From an uncultured Bacteroidales bacterium (lineage in GTDB: Bacteria > Bacteroidota > Bacteroidia > Bacteroidales > Paludibacteraceae), in NCBI GenBank assembly GCA_900319645.1, contig ONPG01000002.1, positions 62,001 to 126,000 of the forward strand: a DNA stretch of 64,000 nt. Direction: 5' to 3'. The notes under the pieces were generated by a model. It searched no databases. It saw only the letters and a program-made list of their open reading frames with translations, and was not told the DNA's origin. The position numbers and the translations under genes were made by a program. This document shows, in pieces, positions 7,634-15,730 of this stretch. How positions within the stretch are numbered: the stretch's first letter is position 1; the number at the start of each line of letters is the position of its first letter.

Positions 7634-9352
7634 TTACTCGTTCTTTATATATACACATGCACGGGCGATGTTCTGTGTCCGCTCGCCAATGAGTGCCAAC
7701 ACCTCGTCCCACGCATCTACTTGTTCGTCGAACTCCAACACCAACGCCGAACGAATCCGTCCGAGTGCCATCTGGCTTCGGATATCCGTCATTGCACAAG
7801 CCAGTGATTGCTTGCCCTGCGAATACGTGGCGTTGTAACCGTGATTGCCCGTCAGAATAGCCATAAGCGAAGCGACAGTGTTGTGCGTTGATTGAATGAA
7901 CGGAGTGGGCTTGAGCTCTTGTTCGCCGGAGGCAATCATGTCCTGCAAGAAACGCATCGATTGCAACATACACCCCCATTGGGTCGCACAAACGATGGCG
8001 TCCGGCTGTTCGATGCCTGCGTCTTGTAACGCTTTACGCGCCACGCTGACCAACTGCCGCATCTGCGGCGTCATCCGGCGTGCTTCCGAGGCGGTTACTA
8101 ATGATTCGGTTAGCATCTGCTCATCCACTTTTTGCACTAATCCCGATTCTTCCAAAATGGCTTCGCTTAGGTCGATTCCACGATCCGAAAGCACTAACGA
8201 CGATTCGTTTCCGCCGAAACCGAAAGCATTGCACAGCACATGGTGAACGGGCTGATGAAGCGTTTGTGTCACCGGCGTAGTGAGTCCTTCAGCCGTCAGT
8301 TCCCAGCGTAAGTTAGCAGGCACAAAGCCATGATTCATCGCTAACACACAGATGGCTGCTTCGATGCCTCCGCTGGCAGAAGTCGTATGTCCCGTGAAGG
8401 CTTTGGTACTACTGATTGCCGGTAACTTACATACGCCTAAGAGACGCCTAACAGCCGCTGATTCCGAAGCATCATTATTCGGCGTGGCTGTCCCGTGTGC
8501 ATTGATATAATCGATTTCTGAAGCTTGTAATCCCGCCATCTCCAGTGCGCCCTTCATCGCCATATAGGCGCCTTCTCCGTCGGGCGACGAAGCGGTCTGA
8601 TGATACGCATCGCAGGTGTTCGCGTAACCACCGATATAGCCTAATATCTTCGCACCGCGAGCAATCGCATCTGCTTCATTCTCAATCACTAAATAACCGG
8701 CTCCCTCACCGAGATTCAAGCCGTTGCGGTTGGCGTCAAACGGTCGGCAAGGCTGCTGATCCAATATCATCAGCGTTCTAAATCCATTGAAATGGAATAG
8801 ACTCAGACTCTCAGCTCCTCCTACAATCGCGCGTTTGGCTTGACCCGTACGCAGCATGTCGCAGCCCAGCATAATAGCATTGAGTGCCGACGAACAAGCG
8901 GTGGAAGGGGTGATAATTGATAATGGAGAATGGTCCATTGATAATTGTTCTGCGATGGCTCGTGTCGATTCTCCGGCCTCGTGAAAACGGATGTTCTCTG
9001 CCGCTTTGCCGACGTGGTAGTCCTGCCAATGCTGCTCGGTCAAGTCCATTCCTCCGACGGTAGTGCCGGAGATAAAGGTGTCGCAAGGTGCTTGAGACAT
9101 TGAGATTGCTTCCCTTGCTGCCATGATGCCGAGCAGCGAAGTGCGAGGCAGCGGTTCGTCGCCAAGACCTAATCGTTGCCTGAGTTCGTCATTGCTCAGT
9201 TTGACTTCGCCAACAGGATATTCGGAATGCACGCTGCCTAAATAACACATCGGAGCAATTCCCGAGCGTTGCTCAAGAAGCGATTGAAGTGTCTCCGCGC
9301 AGTTGCAGCCGATAGCACTTACTATTCCTATGCCGGTGATCGCGATCTTCAT
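7634..9352 (-). CDS. Ketosynthase fused to a chain-length-factor-like domain
   Basis: A 572-residue protein. Residues 1-390 form a complete beta-ketoacyl-ACP synthase: Cys153 in STACSSA, His286 in NAHGTATPNND, His322 in KAFTGHTTSASGG, and GFGGNES near the end. Residues about 415-572 resemble the incomplete ketosynthase-like (Ketoacyl-synt_2, chain-length-factor) domain, with FIQSTHNTVAS, and appear to lack an active-site triad. In type II aryl-polyene systems a ketosynthase pairs with such a partner; having both in one chain here is notable. A heptamer array codes for residues about 135-148, just before the active-site Cys. The ATG at 9352 is followed by a typical KS start (MKIAITGIGIVSAIG). 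Confidence 0.9.
   Translation of the reverse strand: MKIAITGIGIVSAIGCNCAETLQSLLEQRSGIAPMCYLGSVHSEYPVGEVKLSNDELRQRLGLGDEPLPRTSLLGIMAAREAISMSQAPCDTFISGTTVGGMDLTEQHWQDYHVGKAAENIRFHEAGESTRAIAEQLSMDHSPLSIITPSTACSSALNAIMLGCDMLRTGQAKRAIVGGAESLSLFHFNGFRTLMILDQQPCRPFDANRNGLNLGEGAGYLVIENEADAIARGAKILGYIGGYANTCDAYHQTASSPDGEGAYMAMKGALEMAGLQASEIDYINAHGTATPNNDASESAAVRRLLGVCKLPAISSTKAFTGHTTSASGGIEAAICVLAMNHGFVPANLRWELTAEGLTTPVTQTLHQPVHHVLCNAFGFGGNESSLVLSDRGIDLSEAILEESGLVQKVDEQMLTESLVTASEARRMTPQMRQLVSVARKALQDAGIEQPDAIVCATQWGCMLQSMRFLQDMIASGEQELKPTPFIQSTHNTVASLMAILTGNHGYNATYSQGKQSLACAMTDIRSQMALGRIRSALVLEFDEQVDAWDEVLALIGERTQNIARACVYIKNE
8911..8948. repeat. Heptamer array next to the ketosynthase active site
   Basis: Minus-strand units ACAATTA, TCAATGG, ACCATTC, TCCATTA, TCAATTA. 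They encode EQLSMDHSPLSIIT immediately upstream of STACSS, where most ketosynthases have only a short linker. Confidence 0.6.
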
Positions 9353-9360
9353 TCGGGGAA

Positions 9361-9618
9361 CTATTTCGTGCGGTGTTCCTGGATATATTCAGCCATCGTG
9401 CGCACGGACTGGAAGATAGCTTTGCCGGCTTTCGGGTCTGCAATCTTAATACCGTATTCGCGGTCCATGAGCATAAGCAACTCAAGCGCATCAATCGAAT
9501 CCAAACCCAAGCCTTCGCCAAAGAGCGGAGCATCGGCTTCGATATCTGCAGGAGTCATGTCCTCAAAATTGAGTGCTTCAATAATCTGTGATTTCAGTTG
9601 TTCAATCAGTTGTTCCAT
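9361..9618 (-). CDS. Acyl carrier protein (first of two)
   Basis: An 85-residue acyl carrier protein. The phosphopantetheine attachment site is Ser41 in GLGLDSIDALELL. The frame is open to 9675, but the ATG at 9618 gives a normal ACP start (MEQLIEQLKSQII) and a 17-bp overlap with the preceding gene. Aryl-polyene pathways use two ACPs; this one lies between the fused ketosynthase and the KS-like protein. Which ACP receives the aryl starter cannot be told from sequence. Confidence 0.92.
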   Translation of the reverse strand: MEQLIEQLKSQIIEALNFEDMTPADIEADAPLFGEGLGLDSIDALELLMLMDREYGIKIADPKAGKAIFQSVRTMAEYIQEHRTK

Positions 9619-10150
9619 ATATAATTTGCATTTTAGCGTAAAATTCATTGGGTTTGCTACACTCACACCAGCCAACTATCAAAGTTGAAAGTTGAAAGTT
9701 GAAAGTGGAAAGGATGATTTGCTCTAACTGTTCCGGGTTGTTGAGAATGTAAAACGATGTTTCTCCTTGGATGTGGTGGCGGATAGCAATCTCTCCGGTA
9801 ACAATGTTCGGCAGGGTATAAACGAAAAGTGCCGGGCTAGGGTAGTAGTTGCCTTCCGAGATTGTAGCCAGATAATCGGTGTCGTTCTTGATGCTGGCAC
9901 TTCGGTTCGCCAAAATGATGGAAATTTTCTCATTTTCACATTTGCTTATTTTCTCTTTTAGCAGTATTTCTGCGGCAATGAAACCGAGTCGGCAAAGAGT
10001 GTCCATCTTGAAGAACTTCGGGTAATCGCCTGCAAAACGACGATAGAGTTCCACAAGCATCTTTTCGCCTGTTTCCGTCGTCGCTATCTGTTGCCCGTCC
10101 AAGAGAACTGATGTCGGCGTGATTTCTATTTCTCGTAGTACTTGGTACAT
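9602..10150 (-). CDS. Short ketosynthase-like protein of flexirubin/aryl-polyene clusters
   Basis: A 182-residue protein resembling the short 3-oxoacyl-ACP-synthase-like proteins of Bacteroidota pigment clusters: FKMDTLCRLGFIAAEILL, ANRSASIKNDTDY, YPSPALFVYTLPNIVTGEIAIRH. It has no KS active-site cysteine motif, so a structural or chain-length role is likely. The start was set to ATG 10150, four bases after the upstream stop; an ATG at 10180 would overlap that gene by 26 bp. Two repeat arrays lie in the frame: residues about 63-76 (KEKISKCENE) and 145-158 (STFNFQLSTL). The first is nearly identical to two arrays in the neighbouring ketosynthase. Confidence 0.82.
   Translation of the reverse strand: MYQVLREIEITPTSVLLDGQQIATTETGEKMLVELYRRFAGDYPKFFKMDTLCRLGFIAAEILLKEKISKCENEKISIILANRSASIKNDTDYLATISEGNYYPSPALFVYTLPNIVTGEIAIRHHIQGETSFYILNNPEQLEQIILSTFNFQLSTLIVGWCECSKPNEFYAKMQIIYGTTD
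9677..9714. repeat. CTTTCAA heptamer array in the KS-like gene
   Basis: On the plus strand GTTGAAA is repeated about four times with a perfect 7-nt period. On the coding strand it reads in frame as STFNFQLSTL. The same unit occurs between genes at 63329-63366. Confidence 0.8.
9923..9960. repeat. EKISKCENE-coding repeat, copy 1
   Basis: Minus-strand units GAAAATA, AGCAAAT, GTGAAAA, TGAGAAA. The word AATAAGCAAATGTGAAAATG is shared with 10211-10252 and, with one change, with 10892-10927. Confidence 0.8.
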
Positions 10151-10154
10151 CCTT

Positions 10155-11126
10155 TTACTTCTCAATTCGTATTGCAGCATTCACGCCTCCGAAGCCGGAA
10201 AGCATCTTTATTATTTTCACATTTTCACATTTGCTTATTTTTACATTTTTTGCCATTTCTGCGCAGAGGATGGTCTCGAGTACACCAGCGGCCCCCATCG
10301 TGTGACCGAAATAGGGTTTGAGCACACTCATCGGTACATCCTCTAATCCTGCCCGTTGGAGAGCGATACGCTCCATGTCATCGTTATAAAGCGTACCTGT
10401 TCCGTGCACGCCAACGAGTGCTATCTCGGAGGGTTGTATGCCTTCTGTTACGTCCATCAAACAAAGGTAAGCGCCTTCGCCCGTACGGCTTGGAGCAGAG
10501 ATGTGGTTTGCGTCGTTGTGGATGCTGCCCGCCACTAATCGCCAGCTGTCGGTCGGCTCTGTTGTATAGATAATCGTCGCTGCGGCTTCGCCGAGATTGA
10601 GTCCTTTGCGATTCGGATCAAACGGTGTGCAGGGTTCGGGAGAGAGAGCCTTGAATGCCTGAAAACCACTGACGATGAACCGGCTCTGAAGATCACATCC
10701 CACGACTACGGCTTGTCGGTACAAACCGCTCTCCAATAAGCGCATAGCGGTTATCTGCGCGCAGACACCGGATGTGCAGGCATTGCTCGCCACTATCGGG
10801 GGATTCGGGTTGTCGAAATGCGCAGCTATCTGTTGTGCCGGAGTCCACAGGTCTAAATGGTCGCCTTTGGTGGTCGAGAGGATGAAGATGGTTTGCTCAT
10901 TTTCACATTTACTTATTTTCTCATTTAAAGCTAAGTTAATGCTTTTGATGCATAGCGGAATAAATTCCTGCGGGGTGTCAAAGAGCGAAGCACAGAACGG
11001 CTCTACATTGGCAAATCGGTCGGAGTAGTGTTTTAATCCGCTACGACCTGCTTGCACAGCTTCTATATTCGCCTGTGTGCCTTCGCCTAAAGGCGAGATA
11101 ATACTATGTCCTGCACAATAAATCAT
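10155..11126 (-). CDS. Beta-ketoacyl-ACP synthase, compact form
   Basis: A 323-residue ketosynthase, shorter than the usual 390-420. The triad is present: Cys117 in SNACTSG, His241 in VGVHGTGTLYNDD, His275 in KPYFGHTMGAAG. It should extend the polyene with malonyl units. Two in-frame repeat arrays are visible, at residues about 66-78 (NEKISKCENE) and 291-305 (KNVKISKCENVKII), both on likely surface segments away from the triad. The start ATG 11126 overlaps the dehydratase stop as ATGA. The N-terminal region between residues 1 and 60 is more compact than in FabF. Confidence 0.9.
   Translation of the reverse strand: MIYCAGHSIISPLGEGTQANIEAVQAGRSGLKHYSDRFANVEPFCASLFDTPQEFIPLCIKSINLALNEKISKCENEQTIFILSTTKGDHLDLWTPAQQIAAHFDNPNPPIVASNACTSGVCAQITAMRLLESGLYRQAVVVGCDLQSRFIVSGFQAFKALSPEPCTPFDPNRKGLNLGEAAATIIYTTEPTDSWRLVAGSIHNDANHISAPSRTGEGAYLCLMDVTEGIQPSEIALVGVHGTGTLYNDDMERIALQRAGLEDVPMSVLKPYFGHTMGAAGVLETILCAEMAKNVKISKCENVKIIKMLSGFGGVNAAIRIEK
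10211..10252. repeat. EKISKCENE-coding repeat, copy 2
   Basis: Same word as copy 1, in the same strand and reading frame, here coding for VKISKCENVKII near the C-terminus of the compact ketosynthase. Confidence 0.8.
10892..10927. repeat. EKISKCENE-coding repeat, copy 3
   Basis: Third near-identical copy, coding for NEKISKCENE near residue 70 of the compact ketosynthase. All three copies lie within 1 kb and are read in the same frame. Confidence 0.8.
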
Positions 11127-11512
11127 TCGATAGTTGCTATTTTGAGAGTAGTAGTAGCGATGAGTTCATCGCCGATGCGAGTAGTACATTCCATAAGCGA
11201 GATATTCATCACTTCTTGTACAATGACAGCTTCGGTGGTAAGTGTCTCTCCTACATGTGGAAAGCGTTTTACTTCCATTTGTTTGACCGCTCCGATGTAG
11301 CCGATGGTGTTTCCTGCGCGTGTAGCACAAGTCTGCGCAGCATTCTCCATGAGGCCGGATAGCGGCAATATATTTTCTGCCACTAACGGACAATCCGCCG
11401 GAACCGTGAAACGAGTGCGAGCAAGCGAATGATTCACATCTTCGACCGTATCAATGAATACAAATGGTGGCCTTTGAGGAATAAATGATAATATGTCTTT
11501 GCTTGCTTCCAT
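11123..11512 (-). CDS. ApeP-like hotdog dehydratase
   Basis: A 129-residue hotdog protein opening with DILSFIPQRPPFVFIDTV, the form seen in ApeP-type dehydratases of aryl-polyene clusters; it lacks the HFPGH signature of the other dehydratase in this operon. In characterised systems the two dehydratases act as partners; that pairing is inferred here. The end overlaps the compact ketosynthase by 4 bp (ATGA). One base separates its start from the acyltransferase stop. Confidence 0.82.
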   Translation of the reverse strand: MEASKDILSFIPQRPPFVFIDTVEDVNHSLARTRFTVPADCPLVAENILPLSGLMENAAQTCATRAGNTIGYIGAVKQMEVKRFPHVGETLTTEAVIVQEVMNISLMECTTRIGDELIATTTLKIATIE

Positions 11513-11513
11513 T

Positions 11514-12389
11514 TTACTTTGCCCAAAAATCGTACATGTTAAACCATTGATACGGATAGCGAATGGTCATATCCTCTAATTGATTCGCATACTCATTTGC
11601 CAGGGCTTGCACTTGATCTTTCTTCGACAAATCATGGTCCACTTCCAACTCACGGCAATATACTTTGTATTTGCGTGCGCCCTCTTTTATAACAAAAACC
11701 AAGAGTACAGGCTTGCCCATCATTACACTTATCTGAAATGCACCCTTTGGAAACAAAGCATCAGCCCCCATAAACGGACAAACAATGCAACTATCCTCCA
11801 TTCGGCGATCCGCTCCCATCGACAACACTTCGCCTCGCTGCAACACTTCGTTGATTCGATACACATGACTCATATCATCGTTTTGAACCAAAATCATTTC
11901 TATGTTATTCCGTGCCAGTACTTTTGCCCTATTCGCCGTAACTACAGGCGATTCACCTCCATATGCCAAAATGTGCATCTTCTTTTCCGGAGTCGAAAGA
12001 AAATAACCCGCCATCTCCGTATTCCCCAAATGGGAGAAAAGCATAATAAATCCTTCCTCGCTCTTCACACGGCCGTAATACAAATCACTATTCTCCACCT
12101 CCACCGCATACTCGCAACCCGCATACACCGCAAAACGATCCAAAATAGCTTTGCCAAATTGATAGAAACTACGGTACACATCTATCACCGACTGAATACG
12201 ATTTCTTCCCCTGCGACGATGAAATCGGTATATCCCCCTCCTCGGAATAGGACGGACTATCACATACCAAACCAACCACAAATGCATCAACCCGTAGATG
12301 ATTCGTATATCTACATGACGCATCATTCCCACTAATGCACGTTGCATCCAATGAGTGCCGCCAGTTTGTCCTGTCCACTTCTCCGACAT
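11514..12389 (-). CDS. HtrB/LpxL-type acyltransferase
   Basis: A 291-residue lauroyl-acyltransferase-like protein. The catalytic HX4E motif is HLGNTE (His120, Glu125), preceded by EEGFIMLFS. A hydrophobic stretch at about residues 30-46 anchors it in the inner membrane. In aryl-polyene clusters such enzymes attach the polyene or fatty chains to a lipid anchor (role inferred). One base separates it from the ACP stop upstream. The sequence around 12170-12260 carries the usual arginine-rich segment after the anchor. Confidence 0.9.
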   Translation of the reverse strand: MSEKWTGQTGGTHWMQRALVGMMRHVDIRIIYGLMHLWLVWYVIVRPIPRRGIYRFHRRRGRNRIQSVIDVYRSFYQFGKAILDRFAVYAGCEYAVEVENSDLYYGRVKSEEGFIMLFSHLGNTEMAGYFLSTPEKKMHILAYGGESPVVTANRAKVLARNNIEMILVQNDDMSHVYRINEVLQRGEVLSMGADRRMEDSCIVCPFMGADALFPKGAFQISVMMGKPVLLVFVIKEGARKYKVYCRELEVDHDLSKKDQVQALANEYANQLEDMTIRYPYQWFNMYDFWAK

Positions 12390-12390
12390 A

Positions 12391-12633
12391 CTATCCCACG
12401 TGTGTCTCTATGTAATCGTAGAAATCCTGTAAGGTCTTCACATTCTTCAGTTCCTCCGCTTTAGGCTTGAAACCGAACTCGCGGTCCACAAGAACTACGA
12501 TATCCACAAAATCAAGCGAATCAATCTCTAAATCATTTTTTAGTGTCGCTTCGGGTGTCAGCATGGCGGCTTCCATCTCAAACTCGTCCACCAAAAGTGC
12601 ATTCACCTTTTCGATAATTTCCTGTTTAGTCAT
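12391..12633 (-). CDS. Acyl carrier protein (second of two)
   Basis: An 80-residue acyl carrier protein with phosphopantetheine Ser39 in EIDSLDFVDIVVLVD. It is closer to classical AcpP than the other ACP, with a leucine-to-valine-rich helix II. It is preceded by the methyltransferase after a short gap and followed by the acyltransferase one base later. Confidence 0.95.
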   Translation of the reverse strand: MTKQEIIEKVNALLVDEFEMEAAMLTPEATLKNDLEIDSLDFVDIVVLVDREFGFKPKAEELKNVKTLQDFYDYIETHVG

Positions 12634-12641
12634 ATATTTTT

Positions 12642-13742
12642 TTATTGTTTTTTACAAATTAAAATGGAGTGTCCGCCATTTCCAATGCGGTCATGTATAG
12701 TTTCAATCTCGAGACCTGCATCGTGAATGAGACGACTCATATCATCCGTGTTGTACATCTTGCTGTTTCCGTTTGCCATCGCTGTGAAATACAAGCTCGT
12801 CATCGTCAAACTCATGGCTGCCGGCACATAATCTTGCCTGTCCCAAAGCGTTTCCATAATGTATATGCGATTGTCGGCATCCAGAATGGCTGCGGCTCGA
12901 CGGAGAATAGATACGATCTGAGGTTCGCTGAAGCAATCTAAAAACTGCGACATCCAAATGACGTCAAAACGCTGGTCGGTGGGAAACGTTTGAGAATCGT
13001 CCAGCAGATTCATTCCGATACCATGAATACGATCTGACCCCTTCTTGTCTTTCGTCGCTTCACGCATCAACGCTATCTGTTGGGGCAGGTCGCAAATCGT
13101 CACCTCTATCGTCGGATTCGCCGCAACACAACGCATTGCAAACCTGCCTGTGTTACCTCCCACATCCAACAGAGTACGTGTATTATTTGCATCTATGATT
13201 GACAGAGCCTCGTCAAAGGAATGGTCGGAATAATAATGGTCGAACCCGAACCAGCTTTTCTGAACGTCCGCTGAAAGACTACTCAGTCCTTCGTAAATAG
13301 TTGGCCAATCACCGAAATGTTTCAGTCCTGCCGGACGACCTTCTTCAAGCGCTTTGTCCAACACAAACCAACCTTCGTAATTGACTTCATGGTTGAAATC
13401 TATGTCTGCGCGTATCATGGCATCACGTAACAGGAACCATCCTGTCTTGGCTATGCGGAACTTGTCCGTTTGCGTATCGATGAGCACTATATGCGTCGTC
13501 AACGATGCCTCCATCAGACATTTGACCGCATAAACGCTCAAGCCCGTTTTCGCTGCTATCTCTTCTTGTGTAAGCCCCTCCGGATGCTCGTTCAGCATCT
13601 CCAGAATCCCGTACTTGATCATCAAACGGGAAACTTGGAAAATCACAGGGCCCCACGAGTATATATGCGCCATCTCTTGCGCCTGACGAGCATTGTACGG
13701 CTCTTTCGTGAATGCAGATTTTAAACGTTCAAATAAATGCAT
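12642..13742 (-). CDS. SAM-dependent O-methyltransferase
   Basis: A 366-residue class I methyltransferase with an N-terminal winged-helix dimerisation domain (about residues 25-110, LTQEEIAAKTGLSVYAVKCL) and the SAM motif LLDVGGNTGR at 191-200. The catalytic domain continues to the end (GNGGHSILICKK). This matches small-molecule O-methyltransferases; methylation of the aryl ring hydroxyl or ring carbon of the pigment is the likely job. The regiochemistry cannot be read from sequence. The ATG at 13742 follows the ketosynthase stop by 11 bp. Confidence 0.9.
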   Translation of the reverse strand: MHLFERLKSAFTKEPYNARQAQEMAHIYSWGPVIFQVSRLMIKYGILEMLNEHPEGLTQEEIAAKTGLSVYAVKCLMEASLTTHIVLIDTQTDKFRIAKTGWFLLRDAMIRADIDFNHEVNYEGWFVLDKALEEGRPAGLKHFGDWPTIYEGLSSLSADVQKSWFGFDHYYSDHSFDEALSIIDANNTRTLLDVGGNTGRFAMRCVAANPTIEVTICDLPQQIALMREATKDKKGSDRIHGIGMNLLDDSQTFPTDQRFDVIWMSQFLDCFSEPQIVSILRRAAAILDADNRIYIMETLWDRQDYVPAAMSLTMTSLYFTAMANGNSKMYNTDDMSRLIHDAGLEIETIHDRIGNGGHSILICKKQ

Positions 13743-13753
13743 AATCAGTTGGT

Positions 13754-14971
13754 TTATATTCTCCTTAGAACGATCGCACTATTTGTTCCTCCAAATCCGA
13801 AACTGTTACTTAACACGGTCTGAAGAGGTGTCTCTATCGTTTGTGTGGCAAGCCGTAAGGTGGCAGCACTCGGGTCTATTTGCTCGAGGTTGATGTTCGG
13901 CGCTACGAATCTGCCTTGCATCATCAGAATGCTATAAACCGCTTCGCTCGCTCCTGCCATCCAGCACTCATGTCCGGTCATGGATTTCGTGCTGCTGATC
14001 CATGTGTGCTTGCCTCCGAATATACGCGTCAATGCTATCGCTTCTTCCTCGTCACCTTGCTTCGTAGATGTAGCGTGGGCATTCACATAATCTATCTCCT
14101 CCGCTTTTATGCCTGCGTCCTCGAGTGCGCGTTGCATGGCAATGAACGAGCCTTCGCTGCTGGGCTGTGAAATGCCTCCTCCGTTGCTGGAGAACCCATA
14201 ACCGCACACTTCTGCGAGAATGGTTGCTCCGCGGGCGATGGCATGGTCGTAGTCTTCCAACACCAACGCAGCCGCTCCTCCGCTGGGCACTAATCCGTCA
14301 CGGGCGGTGTCGAACGGCCGGCTGGCTTTGGCGGGATCTTCCACACGCGCCGAGAACGTACCGAGCGCGTCAAAAGCCGCCATGGCGTACGGGTTCACTT
14401 CCTGCGCGCCGCCGACTAAGACCATCTCCTGCAAGCCCTGGCGAATGAACATCGCCCCTAAACCAATCGAGTGGCTGCCGCTGGCACAAGCTGCGCTGAC
14501 CGAGAAATTGATGCCTCTCAGGTGGAAGATCGTACTGAGATTCATGTTCACGGTCGAGTTCATGGACTGAAAAATGAGTCCGCTTCCCAACAGCGAGGTG
14601 TCATGTTTCTCCAGCATCGTCTCGTGCATCTCCACGGTCGGTTTGGCTGTACTGTCGTTGCCGAAGAGGATTCCCACTTCGTTTGCTTGCAAATAACTAT
14701 CATCTATCTGCGCTTGCTCGAACGCTTCGCGTGCAGCCATATAGGCATACATCGCTTCCTGCGACAAACCCACACGCAGACGGCGATGCAGATATTCTTT
14801 CAGATCCGGCGTCTCCACAATGCCGGTTAGCGGACTACGGAAACCGTACTCCGTACGCGCAGCATCGATGCCGATGCCGCTTTTTCCTGCGCGCAGCGAA
14901 GCTTCCACTTCCGCTTTGTTGCGACCGATGCACGACCAAATGCCAATTCCTGTTACTACAACTCTTTTCAC
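13754..14971 (-). CDS. Beta-ketoacyl-ACP synthase (FabF-like)
   Basis: A 405-residue full-length FabF-type ketosynthase: Cys162 in VSAACASGSH, NAHATSTKQGD, KSMTGHECWMAG and NSFGFGGTNS. The likely start is GTG 14971 (MKRVVVTGIG); the frame also opens at TTG 14980, but those bases belong to a heptamer array (AATTGAG) that runs straight into the start codon. This leaves no normal spacing for a Shine-Dalgarno site, though Bacteroidota rely on it weakly. The middle VNMNLSTIFHLRG region is typical of the third ketosynthase in aryl-polyene clusters. Confidence 0.92.
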   Translation of the reverse strand: MKRVVVTGIGIWSCIGRNKAEVEASLRAGKSGIGIDAARTEYGFRSPLTGIVETPDLKEYLHRRLRVGLSQEAMYAYMAAREAFEQAQIDDSYLQANEVGILFGNDSTAKPTVEMHETMLEKHDTSLLGSGLIFQSMNSTVNMNLSTIFHLRGINFSVSAACASGSHSIGLGAMFIRQGLQEMVLVGGAQEVNPYAMAAFDALGTFSARVEDPAKASRPFDTARDGLVPSGGAAALVLEDYDHAIARGATILAEVCGYGFSSNGGGISQPSSEGSFIAMQRALEDAGIKAEEIDYVNAHATSTKQGDEEEAIALTRIFGGKHTWISSTKSMTGHECWMAGASEAVYSILMMQGRFVAPNINLEQIDPSAATLRLATQTIETPLQTVLSNSFGFGGTNSAIVLRRI

Positions 14972-15006
14972 AATTCTCAATTCTCAATTATCAATTGTCC
15001 ATTATC
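14971..15006. repeat. Heptamer array abutting the ketosynthase start codon
   Basis: Plus strand reads CAATTCT, CAATTCT, CAATTAT, CAATTGT, CCATTAT with a 7-nt period. It fills the whole gap between the FabG-like gene and the ketosynthase GTG. Confidence 0.8.
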
Positions 15007-15730
15007 CTATTCCTCCGGCTATTTCGATAACTTGTCCGGTGATGTATGCCGCTTCGTCGGAACAGAGGAAAGAGACGAGCGCTGCTACTTCTTCCGGCTG
15101 ACCGAAACGCCCTGCCGGAATGGTCTTTTTCAGTTCCGCTTCATCCAGATCCGCGGTCATGTCTGTCGCAATAAATCCCGGTGCAACGGCGTTGACCGTC
15201 ACTTTGCGGGCGGCTACTTCTTTGCTCAACGCTTTAGTCGCGCCGATAAGTGCCGCCTTGGCTGCGGAATAATTGACCTGTCCGGGCAACCCGCTCACGC
15301 CCGAGATGGAACTGATGTTCACGATTCTTCCGTTCCGCGCGCGAACCATCGCCGGCAGCACATGCTTGGTGGTGTAATAGAACCCTTCCGTCGTCGTCCG
15401 TATCACCTCGTGCCAATCTTCTTCTCCCATGAAGACCAGTAAACCATCTTTTCGGATACCCGCATTGTTGACCAACACGGATATATGTTCTCCTTCGTGC
15501 ACCGCATTCCAAGCCGTCAATGCCGCTTCGATAGACTTGCCGTCCGAGACATCGAAAGGCAGCAACTCTGCCTGACCGCCATTCGCTTCAATAGCGGATT
15601 TCGTGGCTTCGGCGGCTTCGGTATTGCTGTGATAATTGATCAAAACCGTGTAACCGTCTTTGGCTAAACGTTCTGCTATCGCGCGACCTATTCCGCGGCT
15701 TGCACCTGTGACTAAAGCGTATTTATTCAT
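15002..15730 (-). CDS. FabG-like 3-ketoacyl-ACP reductase
   Basis: A 242-residue short-chain dehydrogenase. The cofactor motif is TGASRGIG (residues 8-15), with NNAG at 88-91, catalytic Ser near 140-141 (NISSISG) and Tyr154-Lys158 in YSAAK. It would reduce the 3-keto group of each extension step with NADPH. The length equals FabG. It overlaps the end of the ammonia-lyase gene by 8 bp, which suggests translational coupling between starter synthesis and chain reduction. Its 3-prime end meets the CAATTNT heptamer array. Confidence 0.95.
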   Translation of the reverse strand: MNKYALVTGASRGIGRAIAERLAKDGYTVLINYHSNTEAAEATKSAIEANGGQAELLPFDVSDGKSIEAALTAWNAVHEGEHISVLVNNAGIRKDGLLVFMGEEDWHEVIRTTTEGFYYTTKHVLPAMVRARNGRIVNISSISGVSGLPGQVNYSAAKAALIGATKALSKEVAARKVTVNAVAPGFIATDMTADLDEAELKKTIPAGRFGQPEEVAALVSFLCSDEAAYITGQVIEIAGGIG

